64,000 nucleotides of DNA, from NCBI GenBank assembly GCA_963668585.1, contig OY764869.1:1488001-1552000 (forward strand), given 5' to 3'. Each line of letters opens with the position of its first letter. Position 1 is the first letter of the stretch. This DNA is from Bin87 sp963668585. GTDB lineage: Bacteria > Chloroflexota > Dehalococcoidia > Lucifugimonadales > UBA3495. Below are positions 1 to 9,324 of this stretch, piece by piece. Under the pieces are notes generated by a model, which did no database searches, was not told the DNA's origin, and was given only the letters and a program-made list of their open reading frames with translations. The position numbers and the translations under genes are program-made.

Positions 1-185
1 GGGTTGGTCAGCAGGTCGCTGGGGTAGAGGCAAGCGTCGGCGGGGATGCCGTGGCTTTGTTCCATCTGGCGGCGCCACTCACGGACGCGGCGGTAAAGCC
101 GGTTCCAGGCCCGGGCGTCCACGCCCAGAGCGGTGCGGACGTGGCAGCGTCGGCCCTGGGTCTCCATCACGTAGTAGATTCTCAT
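1..185 (-). CDS. Hypothetical protein, 3' end cut by the window edge
   Basis: About 61 codons are visible, starting from ATG at 185 with a good Shine-Dalgarno sequence (GGAGG, 5 bases upstream). The protein begins MRIYYVMETQGRRCHVRTAL and is rich in Arg and Trp, with no motif I recognise. It starts 27 bases after the stop of the replication-relaxation gene on the same strand, so it is probably the next gene of the transfer operon. The short basic N-terminus would suit a small DNA- or RNA-binding protein, but that is only a guess. Confidence 0.55.
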   Translation of the reverse strand, partial: MRIYYVMETQGRRCHVRTALGVDARAWNRLYRRVREWRRQMEQSHGIPADACLYPSDLLTN

Positions 186-212
186 TGTTTCCTCCAAGAT
201 TGGCGTGGGTGT

Positions 213-1850
213 TCAGCGGGGTTGAAAGGCGTAATCCGGCGGGTCGCCGCTGCGGGCAATCCAGGCCGGTCCCAAAGGCCCGGCGCTCTCCACCAGTTCC
301 CTGTGAGAGGCCAGGAGCGGCACCCGCACGCGGGCGCGTGCCATCTCGCGGGCGGCGACTTCCAGGAAGTGGGTCAGGGCGATGGGGTCGTCGAAGACCA
401 CCAGGACCAGGGGTTGATTGCCGTGGTCGTCGGTGGGCCTGGTAGTGGTGTAATAGCGCAGGTAGGGAGCGACGCGGGCGGCCATGGTTGCCGGCCGCAC
501 CGCCCGGCGCTCCCACTCCAGGAAGAAGGGCCAGGTATTTTCGCCTCGCCGGACGATGCCGAAGGCGTCGGGATGGACCGAGCGCAGCACTCCCTGGTGA
601 CGGAAGTAGCGCGACGCCCGGCGGGGCGGGTCCAGCTGCACGATCTCCCGGGAGCGGGAACGGGCCTGGCGGGCCAGGGCGGCGGCGAAGGCGTGGACGG
701 CGGCGGTGTGCTCGACGTTGCGGAGCAACTGGCGGGTCCGGGCTCCGGCGACGTTGCGCCAGTCCAGGGGAGCGCCGGGGTCGAGCAGGGCGGCGCTCCA
801 CCGCCGGCGGGCGTCGCCCACGGAGGAACGGTCCCGGCGCGCCAGCATCACCAGCCCCCTATCGGACAGGGCCAGTCGGCGCTCCCCGTCAACGCCGGTG
901 TCAATCAACAGCTTCAACTCGTGCAGCCGCCGCGTCACCTGGGACAAACGCGAGCGTTTTACGCCCAGCAATGCGCCCAGGTGTTGGGGCGAAAGCCAGG
1001 GCCAGTCGGCCAGCAGGTCCACGGCCCGCTTCTCCACCGGCTTGAGCCGGGACGGCAGGAGGCAGTCGGCCCCCGTGTCCAGATCATCGGGCATGGCGGC
1101 CCGTTTTGGCGGCTTCCGCAGGGGCCAGGACCGGGGCGGCCCGGTGTGGGCCAATGCCGTTTGCAGGTCCAGGGGCGCGGGACCGGAGGGGGTGCGCCAG
1201 ACAGCGGACCCGGACCCGGCGGAAGCGGCGTCGCTCTCCAGGGCCAGGAAAACCGGGCCGGACAATGCCGCCGCCAGCCTTCGGGCCTGGCGCAGGCGCA
1301 CCTCGTCGGGCAGCAGGATCAGGACGGCGCTGGTGGGCGGCAACTGCCCCAGCCGCCAGACGCGCTTGCCGAAGGCGGTGCGGTCGGCCGTGTTGCCCTG
1401 GCGCACCACGGCCAAAGTCCGGCCGTCGGGCAGGACAAGGGCGGCGTCCAGGGGCATGGCCCGGTACCAGCGGAATACCAGGGGGTGATAGATCTGGTTT
1501 ATGGCCGAGGCCAGGCGGTAGATGACGGCCACACCGTCCAGGCGTTCCAGCAGCCCCCGCCGCCACTGGCGTGAGACGGGCAGCAGGAAAAGCGTTTCGT
1601 CAAGGGATACGCCGTCCAGCTCCGCCAATCGGTCCACCCCGGCGGCGGTGAGGGCGTGGCGGCGGGTGGGGGCTGCCAGGGGCGAGGCGTGGGGGACGGC
1701 TCTCACCATCCCCTCGCGTTCCAGTTTGCCGACGGCCTGGTACACCGCGCCCCGGGACCAGCCGGTGAGGGCGGCCAGTTCCAGCCGGTCCAGGAAGGGC
1801 ATATCGGCCAGGCGCCGCAGGGCGTCGGCCTGGCAACGGTTGAATCTCAT
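213..1850 (-). CDS. Replication-relaxation (Replic_Relax) family protein
   Basis: The 545-aa product starts with a winged-helix-like region (residues 1-75) containing a helix-turn-helix near the phrase ALTGWSRGAVYQAVGKLEREG. A second similar winged helix lies near residues 260-340 (LGVKRSRLSQVTRRLHELKL). The C-terminal part (about 370-540) has the RHQGVLRSVHPDAFGIVRRG and FLEWERRA motifs that I associate with Replic_Relax proteins of plasmids and integrative elements. The family is proposed to act in plasmid replication or DNA relaxation before transfer, but its biochemistry is poorly known. The gene follows the coupling-protein gene by 2 bases on the same strand, which supports a transfer role. 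Here the tandem HTH layout is seen directly, while the family name comes from memory. Confidence 0.75.
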   Translation of the reverse strand: MRFNRCQADALRRLADMPFLDRLELAALTGWSRGAVYQAVGKLEREGMVRAVPHASPLAAPTRRHALTAAGVDRLAELDGVSLDETLFLLPVSRQWRRGLLERLDGVAVIYRLASAINQIYHPLVFRWYRAMPLDAALVLPDGRTLAVVRQGNTADRTAFGKRVWRLGQLPPTSAVLILLPDEVRLRQARRLAAALSGPVFLALESDAASAGSGSAVWRTPSGPAPLDLQTALAHTGPPRSWPLRKPPKRAAMPDDLDTGADCLLPSRLKPVEKRAVDLLADWPWLSPQHLGALLGVKRSRLSQVTRRLHELKLLIDTGVDGERRLALSDRGLVMLARRDRSSVGDARRRWSAALLDPGAPLDWRNVAGARTRQLLRNVEHTAAVHAFAAALARQARSRSREIVQLDPPRRASRYFRHQGVLRSVHPDAFGIVRRGENTWPFFLEWERRAVRPATMAARVAPYLRYYTTTRPTDDHGNQPLVLVVFDDPIALTHFLEVAAREMARARVRVPLLASHRELVESAGPLGPAWIARSGDPPDYAFQPR

Positions 1851-1852
1851 GG

Positions 1853-4564
1853 TCAGCCCTCCTCCGTCGTCGTGTTCTGGCGGTCAATCAGCAGTTGGCG
1901 GTAGGGGCTGAGGTCCTCACCCTCGGCTTCACCGCCGCCGTCGCCGGCTTCGCCGCCAGCATCGGACTCCTCACCGTCCGGCTGCGCCCCGCCGGTGGGC
2001 GGCTGGAAGTGCTTGCTGCGCTGCCCGTCCCGTCCCAGGTTCTTGGGCGCTGGCTGCTGCTTCGGGTCCGGCGGGTTCTGGCTCTGGCGGATGCGCTCCA
2101 CCTCGCGGCGGTACTCGTGAACCCGCTGGCGGCCCCGCTCCTGCTGGGCGGCGATCTCCGCCTGAGGCGTGACGTAGGCCGCGGCGTCGGCGCGGATGCG
2201 GTGGGCAACGGCCAGACTGCCCGGCTCGGGCTTGCGCACCATCATGGAGAAGGGCGGCATCCGCTCGGCGCCGACGGTGGCGCGCACGTAGCAGTGGTGA
2301 ACGTCCAGGGACACTATGTCGTCCTCGGACACCTGGTCCTTGCCCAGCTCCCACACCAGCTGCCTTGCGTCGCTGCCCGCCACCTGGAACACCGCCAGGC
2401 AGCCCACGTTGGCCAGGACGGTGTCGCGCATGGTGCGGGACAGGTCCTCCAACTTGGCCAGGCTCTGGGTGGCCAGGATGAAACTGGCGCCGAACTTCCC
2501 CAGCTCGGACAGCATGGACTCGTAATCGACGCCGGGCATGGACTGCATCTCGTCCACCACCACCAGGGCGCCCCTTCGTTCCTCGGGCGGCAGGGCGCCC
2601 TGCTCCCGGATCACCGCGTCCACCAGGTTGAGCAATGACGCGCCCACCAGGGCGGCCACGTCCCGGCCAACAACGCCCTGGGCGGTGGACACCAGCAGCA
2701 CGCCGCCCTCCCGGATGGTCTGGCGCAGGTCGATGGTGGAGCGGGGCTGGCCGATGATGGCCCGGGCCGTCTCCGAGGAGGCGTAGTAGGAGAGGCGGGT
2801 CTGCACCGGGGCCAGGGCGTCGCCCTGGTAGTCCCTCCGCCAGCTGGCGAAGTCCCTACCCCACCACTCCAGGATGTAGGGGTCGGAGACCCGGGTGAGT
2901 ACGCCGGTGCGGTAGTTGTCGTCGGCCAGGAGGGACAGCCCGTCCAGGAGGGTGAACTGCTCGTCATCGGCGGTGGCCGGGTGGCGATTGGCCTCGTGGA
3001 GGCTTTTGACGGTGTGTTCCAGGATGGACTGCATCCGGGGACCCCACTGCTCCCACAGGCCGTGGGCGATGCGCACGACGGAATCGGCGGTGCGGTCGCG
3101 GTCGGCGAAGACGCGGGCGTCCAGCAGGTTGATGCCGGGGTAGCCCCGGGGGTCGGCCAGGTCGATGAGCTTCACCCGGTCGGCGATGGACTCGGGGACC
3201 TGCTCCAGCAGTCCGGCCACCAGGTCGGCGTGGGGGTCGATCACCACGATGGCGTCGTGGTCGTTGCCGGCGGCTTTTTCCTTGAGCTTGTGCGAAACGA
3301 TGTGGTGCATCAGGGTGGACTTGCCCATGCGGGTGCGGGCCACGTAGAGGTGGTGGCGGCGCAGCAGGTCCTCGGGGAAGTGGATCTGCCGGGAGCGGCC
3401 CGCCGTGGTGTCGCCCACTAGTGCGCCGCCCCGGACGCCCTTGGCCGAGGGCAGGAGCGCCCGGGAGCCGGAGCGTTCCAGCAGGGGCGTCTCATCCCGG
3501 GCACCGGGCGGGTGCCAGAGGGCGGCGGCTTCACGCACGCCCAGGACGCTGCGCTTGCCAAACAAGCCCGGCCCGGCGGGGTGGAGGTTCATCACGGGGA
3601 CGATTGGCCTGACCCTGCTCACCTTGAAACGCGCTCCGGCGGGGTGGTCGTAGTGGCGGTAGGCGGCGGCCACCGGCTCCAGCACCTCCCTGGCCCGCCG
3701 GAGTCCCTCCCCGGCGTCGGCGGCCTCGGGCAGCACGGCGATCAGCTCAAGCTGGCCGTCAAAGGCGATGCGGCCCACCTTCTCCTTGATGATCAGGGGA
3801 TCGTAGACCCGGTTCCTGGCCTGCTTCCAGCGCCACCAGCCCCAACCGGCCACGGTGAGGCCCAGGGCGGAACCGGCGGCCAAAAGCGCCGTCTTCAGGA
3901 TTTCGCCCTGCTGCACCCACAGGTAGCCCCGCAACCCGATCAGGGCGGCAACGCCCAGGACGGCCATGGTCACGCCGTCCAGTTGCAGGGGCCGGGTCTG
4001 GTAGGTGTAGGAGGGGTCGGGGCGCTGGTGGCCCGGATTGTTGAAGGCTTTCTGCTGGTGGGCCTGGGACCAGTCGGGGCCCAGGGAGCGCAGCAGCAGC
4101 CGGGCCAGGACCCGCTCGCCGTCCTTCAGATTGGAGAGGGCGCCGATGATGGCGATGAGGGGGTCGGAGCCGGGGTCCAGCAGGTCGTCGTCGCGGAAGG
4201 TGCGCAGCGGCACGTACTCCGGCCCCCCGGCCCGCAGGGTCATGCCCCAGGCCTGTTCGCCCCGGTGGACGAAGATGGGGTCGTCGTCCACGGGCACCTC
4301 CTGGATGCGGGCCTGGGGGTAGTGGGCGGCCAGCTGGCCCCTTACCACCTCCCGGTCCAGGCAGCGGGCCAGCAGGGTCACGCCGTCGGCGGTTCCGGCC
4401 AGCTCCAGGGAGAAGGGTTCGGGGACGGCGATGGACTGGAGCAGGTTCTCCACGCCCAGCATGGTGCGCTCGCCGGTGCGGGGCGGCGTCACCGCCAAGA
4501 GCACCGGGGCGCTGGGCTGGCGGTCGCCGAACAGGATTTTCCTGGGGTTCAGTTGCAAATTCAT
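1853..4564 (-). CDS. VirD4/TraG-like type IV coupling ATPase
   Basis: This 903-aa protein probably delivers DNA to the transfer channel by ATP hydrolysis at the inner face of the membrane. Two hydrophobic segments near residues 200-245 form a membrane anchor (VTMAVLGVAALIGL, then ILKTALLAAGSALGLTVAG). A HerA/VirD4-type ATPase domain follows from about residue 385. Its Walker A reads ARTRMGKST, with Ala in place of the first Gly, and is followed by VVIDPHADL. Walker B is ALVVVDEMQSMPG, and FILATQSLAKL is the usual sensor segment. The C-terminal about 90 residues are charged and disordered. The start has a strong ribosome site (AAGGAAGGACC). It lies downstream of the VirB4 gene with an 87-base gap and 2 bases before the Replic_Relax gene. 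A protein without the TraG N-terminus could also be filed as a DUF87 ATPase. Confidence 0.85.
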   Translation of the reverse strand: MNLQLNPRKILFGDRQPSAPVLLAVTPPRTGERTMLGVENLLQSIAVPEPFSLELAGTADGVTLLARCLDREVVRGQLAAHYPQARIQEVPVDDDPIFVHRGEQAWGMTLRAGGPEYVPLRTFRDDDLLDPGSDPLIAIIGALSNLKDGERVLARLLLRSLGPDWSQAHQQKAFNNPGHQRPDPSYTYQTRPLQLDGVTMAVLGVAALIGLRGYLWVQQGEILKTALLAAGSALGLTVAGWGWWRWKQARNRVYDPLIIKEKVGRIAFDGQLELIAVLPEAADAGEGLRRAREVLEPVAAAYRHYDHPAGARFKVSRVRPIVPVMNLHPAGPGLFGKRSVLGVREAAALWHPPGARDETPLLERSGSRALLPSAKGVRGGALVGDTTAGRSRQIHFPEDLLRRHHLYVARTRMGKSTLMHHIVSHKLKEKAAGNDHDAIVVIDPHADLVAGLLEQVPESIADRVKLIDLADPRGYPGINLLDARVFADRDRTADSVVRIAHGLWEQWGPRMQSILEHTVKSLHEANRHPATADDEQFTLLDGLSLLADDNYRTGVLTRVSDPYILEWWGRDFASWRRDYQGDALAPVQTRLSYYASSETARAIIGQPRSTIDLRQTIREGGVLLVSTAQGVVGRDVAALVGASLLNLVDAVIREQGALPPEERRGALVVVDEMQSMPGVDYESMLSELGKFGASFILATQSLAKLEDLSRTMRDTVLANVGCLAVFQVAGSDARQLVWELGKDQVSEDDIVSLDVHHCYVRATVGAERMPPFSMMVRKPEPGSLAVAHRIRADAAAYVTPQAEIAAQQERGRQRVHEYRREVERIRQSQNPPDPKQQPAPKNLGRDGQRSKHFQPPTGGAQPDGEESDAGGEAGDGGGEAEGEDLSPYRQLLIDRQNTTTEEG

Positions 4565-4651
4565 ATGGTCCTTCCTTTAGTTGCTTATCGGCCTGGTTGT
4601 TGGTATCGGGATTGCGCTATCGGTTGCGGGCTTCCGCCATTCCCCTACCGG

Positions 4652-6904
4652 CTAGTGCCTGGGGCCGGGCCGCCACTCGATTACCTCGGTCTCCTCGGGG
4701 GTTGCCTCGATGCGGACGGGAAAGCGGTTGCCCCGCGCCAGCAAGAGGCCGTCCCCCCGCGGGCAGGACAAGAGCCAGCGTTGCAGTTCCTCGGGCAGGT
4801 CGAAGGCTTCGCCCACGGTGCTGACGGCGGCGGCGTCCTGCTGGAGCAGCAGCTTGAAGGCGGCGTTCTGGAGCAGGGCACGGCCACTGTGTCCGGTGAT
4901 GGTCCTGGACGAGTCCTCGGAGAGCAGGTCCTGCACGTCCTGGGTGATGAACTGCAACCCCAGGCGGTGCTTGCGGGCGCGCTTGGCCATGCTGACCATG
5001 AAGGCCGCTCCCTCGGGGTGCTGCATGATCGACCACACCTCGTCCACCACCAGCAGGCGGGGCCGGGGGTCCTGGGCGGCGGCGGCCCACACCGTCTCGG
5101 TGCAGACCATGGCCGCCGCCGGTCTGAGTTCCGGTTCCAGGAGGTGCAGGTCGAAGACGGTGACCAGGGCCTCGCGGGCCAGCAGGTCGTCGCCCTCGTC
5201 GGAAAGCAGGTCCCGCAGGCTGCCGGTGGCGAAGGGGCGCAGCAGGTGGGCGATCTCCGGCGTCTCCCCTTCCAGGTAGGCGTAGAAGTCGCGGAAGCCG
5301 GTGCGCTCCCTCCTCTCGGAGTAGTAGCCGGCCAGGGCGTGGTCCAGGGAGGAACGCCGCTCGGCGCTGAGCCGTTCCCCGACCATCACCTCAATCAACC
5401 GGCGCAGGCTGCCGATGCGCTGCAACAGTTCCTCGCTGTCCCCCCGGTCGATGACGAAAGGGTTCATGCCCTGGCCGGGGACGCCGGGCGACAGGACTCT
5501 GCCACCGGCGGCGCGGGCCATGTCGGTGTATTCGCCCTCGGGGTCGATGATGTAGGCCCGCACTCCGCGGCACAGCCCCCGCAGGACCCCCAGCTTGGTG
5601 GCGAAGGATTTTCCCGAACCCGATCTTGCCAATACGGCGGTGTTCGCGTTGAGGTGGGTGCCGTCGAAGGGGTCGTAGACGATGGGGGCGCAGGCCCGCA
5701 GGTCGATGCCGTAGAGGGTGCCGCTCCTGGTGTCCAGGTCCGGCGGCGAGAAGGGAAACAGTCTCGCCAGCGACGACGTGTCCAGCGTCCGCCAGGTCGC
5801 CACGGCGTTCAAGGCCAACGGCAGCGTTGACAGGAGCCCCTCGCGCTGCCGGAAGGCCAGGTTGTCCAGCTTGCCCAGGGTGGCGGCAAAGTGGGCTCGG
5901 GCCTTCTGGGTAAGGTCCTTGAGCGTGTCGGCGTTATCCGCGTGCAACGTCACCGACAACGATGCGTGGAACAGCCGCTCCCTTCCCCGCTGCACCTCGT
6001 CGCGCAGGCGGCTCACGTCCTCCAAGGCGATCTCCGCTTCGGGCGACATGGAGCGGCCCCGCTTGAATGACAGGGACTGGGCCGACTCAAACCGGACCTT
6101 CTGCCACTCCAGGGTGCGGGCCGCCTGCTCCGCCGGTATCGCGCCCAAATGCACCGACAGGTCCATGGGCGCGCCGGCGGCCATCAAACCCTGCAGGAAG
6201 CCGGGGGCCAGGCTGCGGGGCCATTTGCCCAGGTGCAACGAGCGCACCAGGCGGTTGCCGACGCGGATGTCCCGGCGGTTCACCTCGATTTCCATTTCGG
6301 CGTCTTCGTCGCGCTCGTTGGGCGAGCCGCCGAGGGCGCACGCCAGGAGCAGCAGCTTGAGCGAGTTGCCGGAGAGGGGATAGACGCCGAGGCCGGCGCG
6401 GACCAGCAGCTCCCGCAACTCGTCGGCGCGGGTGTGTTCGCAGACGGCGTAGAAGCGCCGGTCCAGGATGCCCTCTCTCGTTTCGAGCGTGGTCAGGAGC
6501 CGCCCCAGGCTGTCGGCGGCGTCCCTGGTCTGCTGGGGCAGGTCCTCGGGCTGGGCTTCGGTCAGGTTGTCCCTCAAGCCCTGCAACACCGGCGGGTGCT
6601 GGCGGACCAGCAGTTGCACCGGAAAGTCCACCGCGTTCAGGGAACCGGCGAAGGCGCCCAGCTTGGGTTCGTCCAGCTCCAGCCCCATCACCTCCATGAC
6701 GGCCAGCTTCACCCCGTCGAGGCGCACCGGGCCGTCGTCCTCCAGGTGGGACAGCATGAAGAAAAGGGGCAGCGGGGGCGGGGGTTTGGGTTCGGCGGCG
6801 GGTTCCTCCCCGCCGTCGAACTCCTGGGCTTGGGACCGGCCCGGCGGCCAGCGCTGGGCCAGGTCCTTCAGGTTGCTGGGATTGGGTAGCGTCAGTTTCA
6901 CCAT
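4652..6904 (-). CDS. VirB4/TraC-like type IV secretion ATPase
   Basis: The 750-aa protein has the VirB4 plan: an N-terminal mostly alpha/beta region (residues 1-400) and a C-terminal RecA-like motor. Walker A is ARSGSGKSF near residue 430, followed by the IDPEGEYTDMA segment. Walker B is LLVVDEVWSIM near residue 610, and FITQDVQDLL follows as the sensor region. VirB4 proteins power assembly and substrate movement in conjugation machines and face the cytoplasm. Length and motif spacing are normal for the family. It is flanked by a VirB2-like gene upstream and the coupling ATPase downstream, all on the minus strand. An N-terminal Pro-rich stretch (PKPPPPLPL, about residue 40) is unusual but short. 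Confidence 0.9.
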   Translation of the reverse strand: MVKLTLPNPSNLKDLAQRWPPGRSQAQEFDGGEEPAAEPKPPPPLPLFFMLSHLEDDGPVRLDGVKLAVMEVMGLELDEPKLGAFAGSLNAVDFPVQLLVRQHPPVLQGLRDNLTEAQPEDLPQQTRDAADSLGRLLTTLETREGILDRRFYAVCEHTRADELRELLVRAGLGVYPLSGNSLKLLLLACALGGSPNERDEDAEMEIEVNRRDIRVGNRLVRSLHLGKWPRSLAPGFLQGLMAAGAPMDLSVHLGAIPAEQAARTLEWQKVRFESAQSLSFKRGRSMSPEAEIALEDVSRLRDEVQRGRERLFHASLSVTLHADNADTLKDLTQKARAHFAATLGKLDNLAFRQREGLLSTLPLALNAVATWRTLDTSSLARLFPFSPPDLDTRSGTLYGIDLRACAPIVYDPFDGTHLNANTAVLARSGSGKSFATKLGVLRGLCRGVRAYIIDPEGEYTDMARAAGGRVLSPGVPGQGMNPFVIDRGDSEELLQRIGSLRRLIEVMVGERLSAERRSSLDHALAGYYSERRERTGFRDFYAYLEGETPEIAHLLRPFATGSLRDLLSDEGDDLLAREALVTVFDLHLLEPELRPAAAMVCTETVWAAAAQDPRPRLLVVDEVWSIMQHPEGAAFMVSMAKRARKHRLGLQFITQDVQDLLSEDSSRTITGHSGRALLQNAAFKLLLQQDAAAVSTVGEAFDLPEELQRWLLSCPRGDGLLLARGNRFPVRIEATPEETEVIEWRPGPRH

Positions 6905-6929
6905 TCGGAACTCCTTTTCGTTGCTAGAT

Positions 6930-7253
6930 TTAGGGCAGGACCGCGATGATCCTGCCGATGATGCCGGCGGCGATGGCCTTGGCCAGCAGCACCACCACCA
7001 GGCCGACGATGGCCATGAAGACGGCGTTCCTGGCCTTGCCCCGGTTCTCCCCCTCGGCGCCCTCGGCCATCAGCAGGAACCCGGCCCAGACGATGGCGAA
7101 GAAGCACAGGCCCGCCCCCAGGTAGGCCATGCCGGTCAGCACCGCGTCGAAGGCGGCGGTCAGTTTTTCCATCTCGTCCTGCCGCGGGGTGGCGGCGACG
7201 GACGCCAACGCCGCCACCCCCGACAGCAACAGGGCGGTCAGTCGCCGGGCCAT
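6930..7253 (-). CDS. VirB2/TrbC-like small membrane protein (second of two)
   Basis: I choose ATG at 7253, preceded by GGTGGAG, rather than the longer reading upstream. This gives 107 aa with a cleavable-looking leader (MARRLTALLLSGVAALASVA), a hydrophobic segment at about 37-62, a short charged loop (EGENRGKARN) and a second hydrophobic segment at about 78-105. A leader, two membrane segments and a small polar loop is the VirB2/TrbC pilin layout. The loop rather than any sequence motif carries the call. The gene overlaps the end of the PrgI-like gene by 16 bases, so translation is probably coupled. It precedes VirB4, the usual neighbour of VirB2/VirB3 proteins. Confidence 0.65.
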   Translation of the reverse strand: MARRLTALLLSGVAALASVAATPRQDEMEKLTAAFDAVLTGMAYLGAGLCFFAIVWAGFLLMAEGAEGENRGKARNAVFMAIVGLVVVLLAKAIAAGIIGRIIAVLP

Positions 7254-8869
7254 AGCCAGCTCCACCAGTTGGAACCGCCCACCGGCTTCTGCTCCGCCCT
7301 GGGCGGCGGGGGCTTGGGCGGCGGCACGTGGAGTTCCCGGTAGGGGGCGTCGGCTCCCACGCCTACGGCCGGCGCCTTTTTCGGGACCGAGACCAGCGGG
7401 ACGCTCTCGGTCCGGGTGCGGGTGACCGGAGCGCGCCGGTTCTCCACCGCCCGCACGTGCTCCGGGTGATGGACGTAGACGCGCACCGTTTTGGTATAGC
7501 TGCTTTTGCCGCAACTGCACGTCACCCGGCGGGTGTGCACGTCGGTGCGGGCGGGGTGGTGGACGGTCTGCAACATGGGCGGGAGGGGGACGTTCAGCGT
7601 GGCCGTCAGGTCCGCCGCGATTTCCAGGTCATGGACCGCCCTGGCGTTGGCAACGGGCAGGGAAAAGGCGGTCTCGCCGTCGGCGACAAAGGTCGCCGTG
7701 GCGGAATGGCCGCCCCACCGGACGCTGACCGTTCCCGTGATGGCGGTGACGCTGGCGTCCAGCAGGGCCGGGACCGACTGGCTGAAGTGGCCGCCGTAGA
7801 CCGGCAGGTCCTCTTCGTGGCGGGTCTCGTCGATGCACTCCGAGGCGACGACGCCGGTGATCCGCCCCGGCGTCCACTCCAGGGAGGTGACCTCCAGGTC
7901 GCACAGTTCGCCGTCCGCTTTGGGCAGGGGGTATGGGATCTGGTGGCTCTTCAGCGACGCCGCCCCGCTCCGGCCCAGGGCGTCCTGCCAGGAGAAGGTG
8001 AAGGAGGGCGACGGTCCGTCCAGGGTCAGGTTGTAGCTCTTGGCCTGGCCTGCGGTAAGGCTGGTGTTGAAGCCCATCTTCAGGGTTTTGCCGGTCCTGC
8101 CGCCGAAGACCCGCCCCTTCAGGTCCAGGTCGTGGGCCGCCCGCAGGGTGACGGCGGCGGTGTCGCCGGAGACGGCCAGCTTCTCGACGTAGACGCGGCG
8201 GCCGGGCACCGGGTTCGGCGGCTCAAAGTAGATTTCGTCCAGCCGCCAGGCGTCGCCGTAGGGGTTGTCGTCCGGGTCGTCGGCCAGGGCGCTGCCGGGC
8301 ACGGCCAGCAGGGTCAGGGTCAGCAGCCCCGCCACTGCCAGCAGCCGGTACCAGGGTTTCCTGTTCCCGGTCCCGGTGGTGGCGGGGCGGTGGTTCTTTA
8401 CCGGCTCTTTGCCCTCGGGCCGGCGCTTGCCGAACCAGCTGTGGGGACGGAAGGGACGCCGGCCCTTGCGCCGGGCCGCCTTCACCGCCTTGCCCACGCC
8501 GGAGGCGGCCTTCTTGGCCAGCAGCCGCAACGGGTCGGGTTTGGCCTCGGGTTGGGGCGGCGGCTCGCTGACTGCTAGCTCCGCCGGGGAACCGGCGTAG
8601 CGGCGGGCGCCCAGGTTGAACTTCAGCAGGTCGGCGGCCACCAGGGGCAGTCCCCGGCCGCCCACCCTGCCCACGGTCATGGCGATGCCCACCACGCCCA
8701 GCAGGATGGCGATGCCCAGCTTCAGCCCCGAGGGGCCGAAGGGGAAGTAGCGATAGACGCCGTAGGCCACGGCGCAGGTCGCCACCACCGCCACCACCTG
8801 GGGGAAGGTGAACCACAGCAGGGCCTTGTCCTCGGCCTGCACGTGGGTCGGTACTTCGTGCTCTCTCAT
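7238..8869 (-). CDS. PrgI-like type IV secretion membrane protein with large C-terminal extension
   Basis: The 543-aa protein begins with a PrgI/VirB3-like unit: a short polar N-terminus (VPTHVQAEDKALLWFTFPQ) followed by two membrane helices at about 25-45 and 49-68. This is the form found in Gram-positive conjugation systems. A basic Lys/Arg-rich stretch (about 110-165) leads to a third hydrophobic segment (about 172-192, ending ALADD), which looks like an internal signal or stop-transfer. The remaining about 350 residues would then be outside the cell. That part is beta-rich, has CSCGKSSY and C-x-x-x-C type cysteines, and ends with a Pro-rich tail. A PrgI protein normally has about 120 residues, so the extracellular part is an unusual addition. 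The start is clear, with SD AGGAGG. Confidence 0.65.
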   Translation of the reverse strand: MREHEVPTHVQAEDKALLWFTFPQVVAVVATCAVAYGVYRYFPFGPSGLKLGIAILLGVVGIAMTVGRVGGRGLPLVAADLLKFNLGARRYAGSPAELAVSEPPPQPEAKPDPLRLLAKKAASGVGKAVKAARRKGRRPFRPHSWFGKRRPEGKEPVKNHRPATTGTGNRKPWYRLLAVAGLLTLTLLAVPGSALADDPDDNPYGDAWRLDEIYFEPPNPVPGRRVYVEKLAVSGDTAAVTLRAAHDLDLKGRVFGGRTGKTLKMGFNTSLTAGQAKSYNLTLDGPSPSFTFSWQDALGRSGAASLKSHQIPYPLPKADGELCDLEVTSLEWTPGRITGVVASECIDETRHEEDLPVYGGHFSQSVPALLDASVTAITGTVSVRWGGHSATATFVADGETAFSLPVANARAVHDLEIAADLTATLNVPLPPMLQTVHHPARTDVHTRRVTCSCGKSSYTKTVRVYVHHPEHVRAVENRRAPVTRTRTESVPLVSVPKKAPAVGVGADAPYRELHVPPPKPPPPRAEQKPVGGSNWWSWLWPGD

Positions 8870-8879
8870 TGCGTCCCTC

Positions 8880-9182
8880 CTAAACTCCGGCGGTGTCGCC
8901 GCCGGCGCCGGTGCTGGTTGTGGGATCGGGGACGCTGGGGTCGACCGGGTTGCCCACCACGGCGTTCATCACCAGTTCCACCACGCCGTAGGCCACCAAT
9001 GCCAGCACGATGCCGGCCAGGGCGGTCATCATGGCGCTCTTGCCCCGCTCCATCTGGTTGGGGGCGCCGGAGGCGGTGAGGTAGAGGTAGGCGCCATATA
9101 TGAAATAGCCCACGCCCACCACGCCCACCAGCCCCAGCAGGATGCCCACCAGGTTCGATATGGTCTGGGTCAGGTCGTCCAT
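8880..9182 (-). CDS. VirB2/TrbC-like small membrane protein (first of two)
   Basis: From ATG at 9182 (SD AAGGAGAAGGA) the product has 100 aa: a short acidic start (MDDLTQTISN), a hydrophobic helix (about 10-40, LVGILLGLVGVVGVGYFIYG), a small loop (ASGAPNQMERGK) and a second helix (about 55-80), then a Thr/Gly-rich tail. This matches the TrbC/VirB2-like pilin layout of Gram-positive type systems, which often lacks a cleaved leader. It lies 10 bases upstream of the PrgI-like gene and 142 bases after the TrbL-like gene. Two pilin-like genes in one operon may mean a channel subunit and a pilin, or a duplication. The pair share layout but little sequence. Confidence 0.7.
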   Translation of the reverse strand: MDDLTQTISNLVGILLGLVGVVGVGYFIYGAYLYLTASGAPNQMERGKSAMMTALAGIVLALVAYGVVELVMNAVVGNPVDPSVPDPTTSTGAGGDTAGV

Positions 9183-9324
9183 AAATTCCTTCTCCTTCTT
9201 GCTTGTTCGGTCGGTTGGCTGTCGGTCCTGTCGCCGTCTCGCTACTGGCACATGGCGCACCTCCGGGGGGTTGGACGGCGCGGAACGGGTCCGCGCCGGT
9301 CTGTTGTCGTGGTTCTCCCGTGGA

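Noticed and set aside
3512..5830. Very long open frame on the plus strand
   Set aside because: It lies opposite the coupling and VirB4 genes, has Gly/Gln/Val-rich composition typical of antisense GC-rich frames, and has no motifs.
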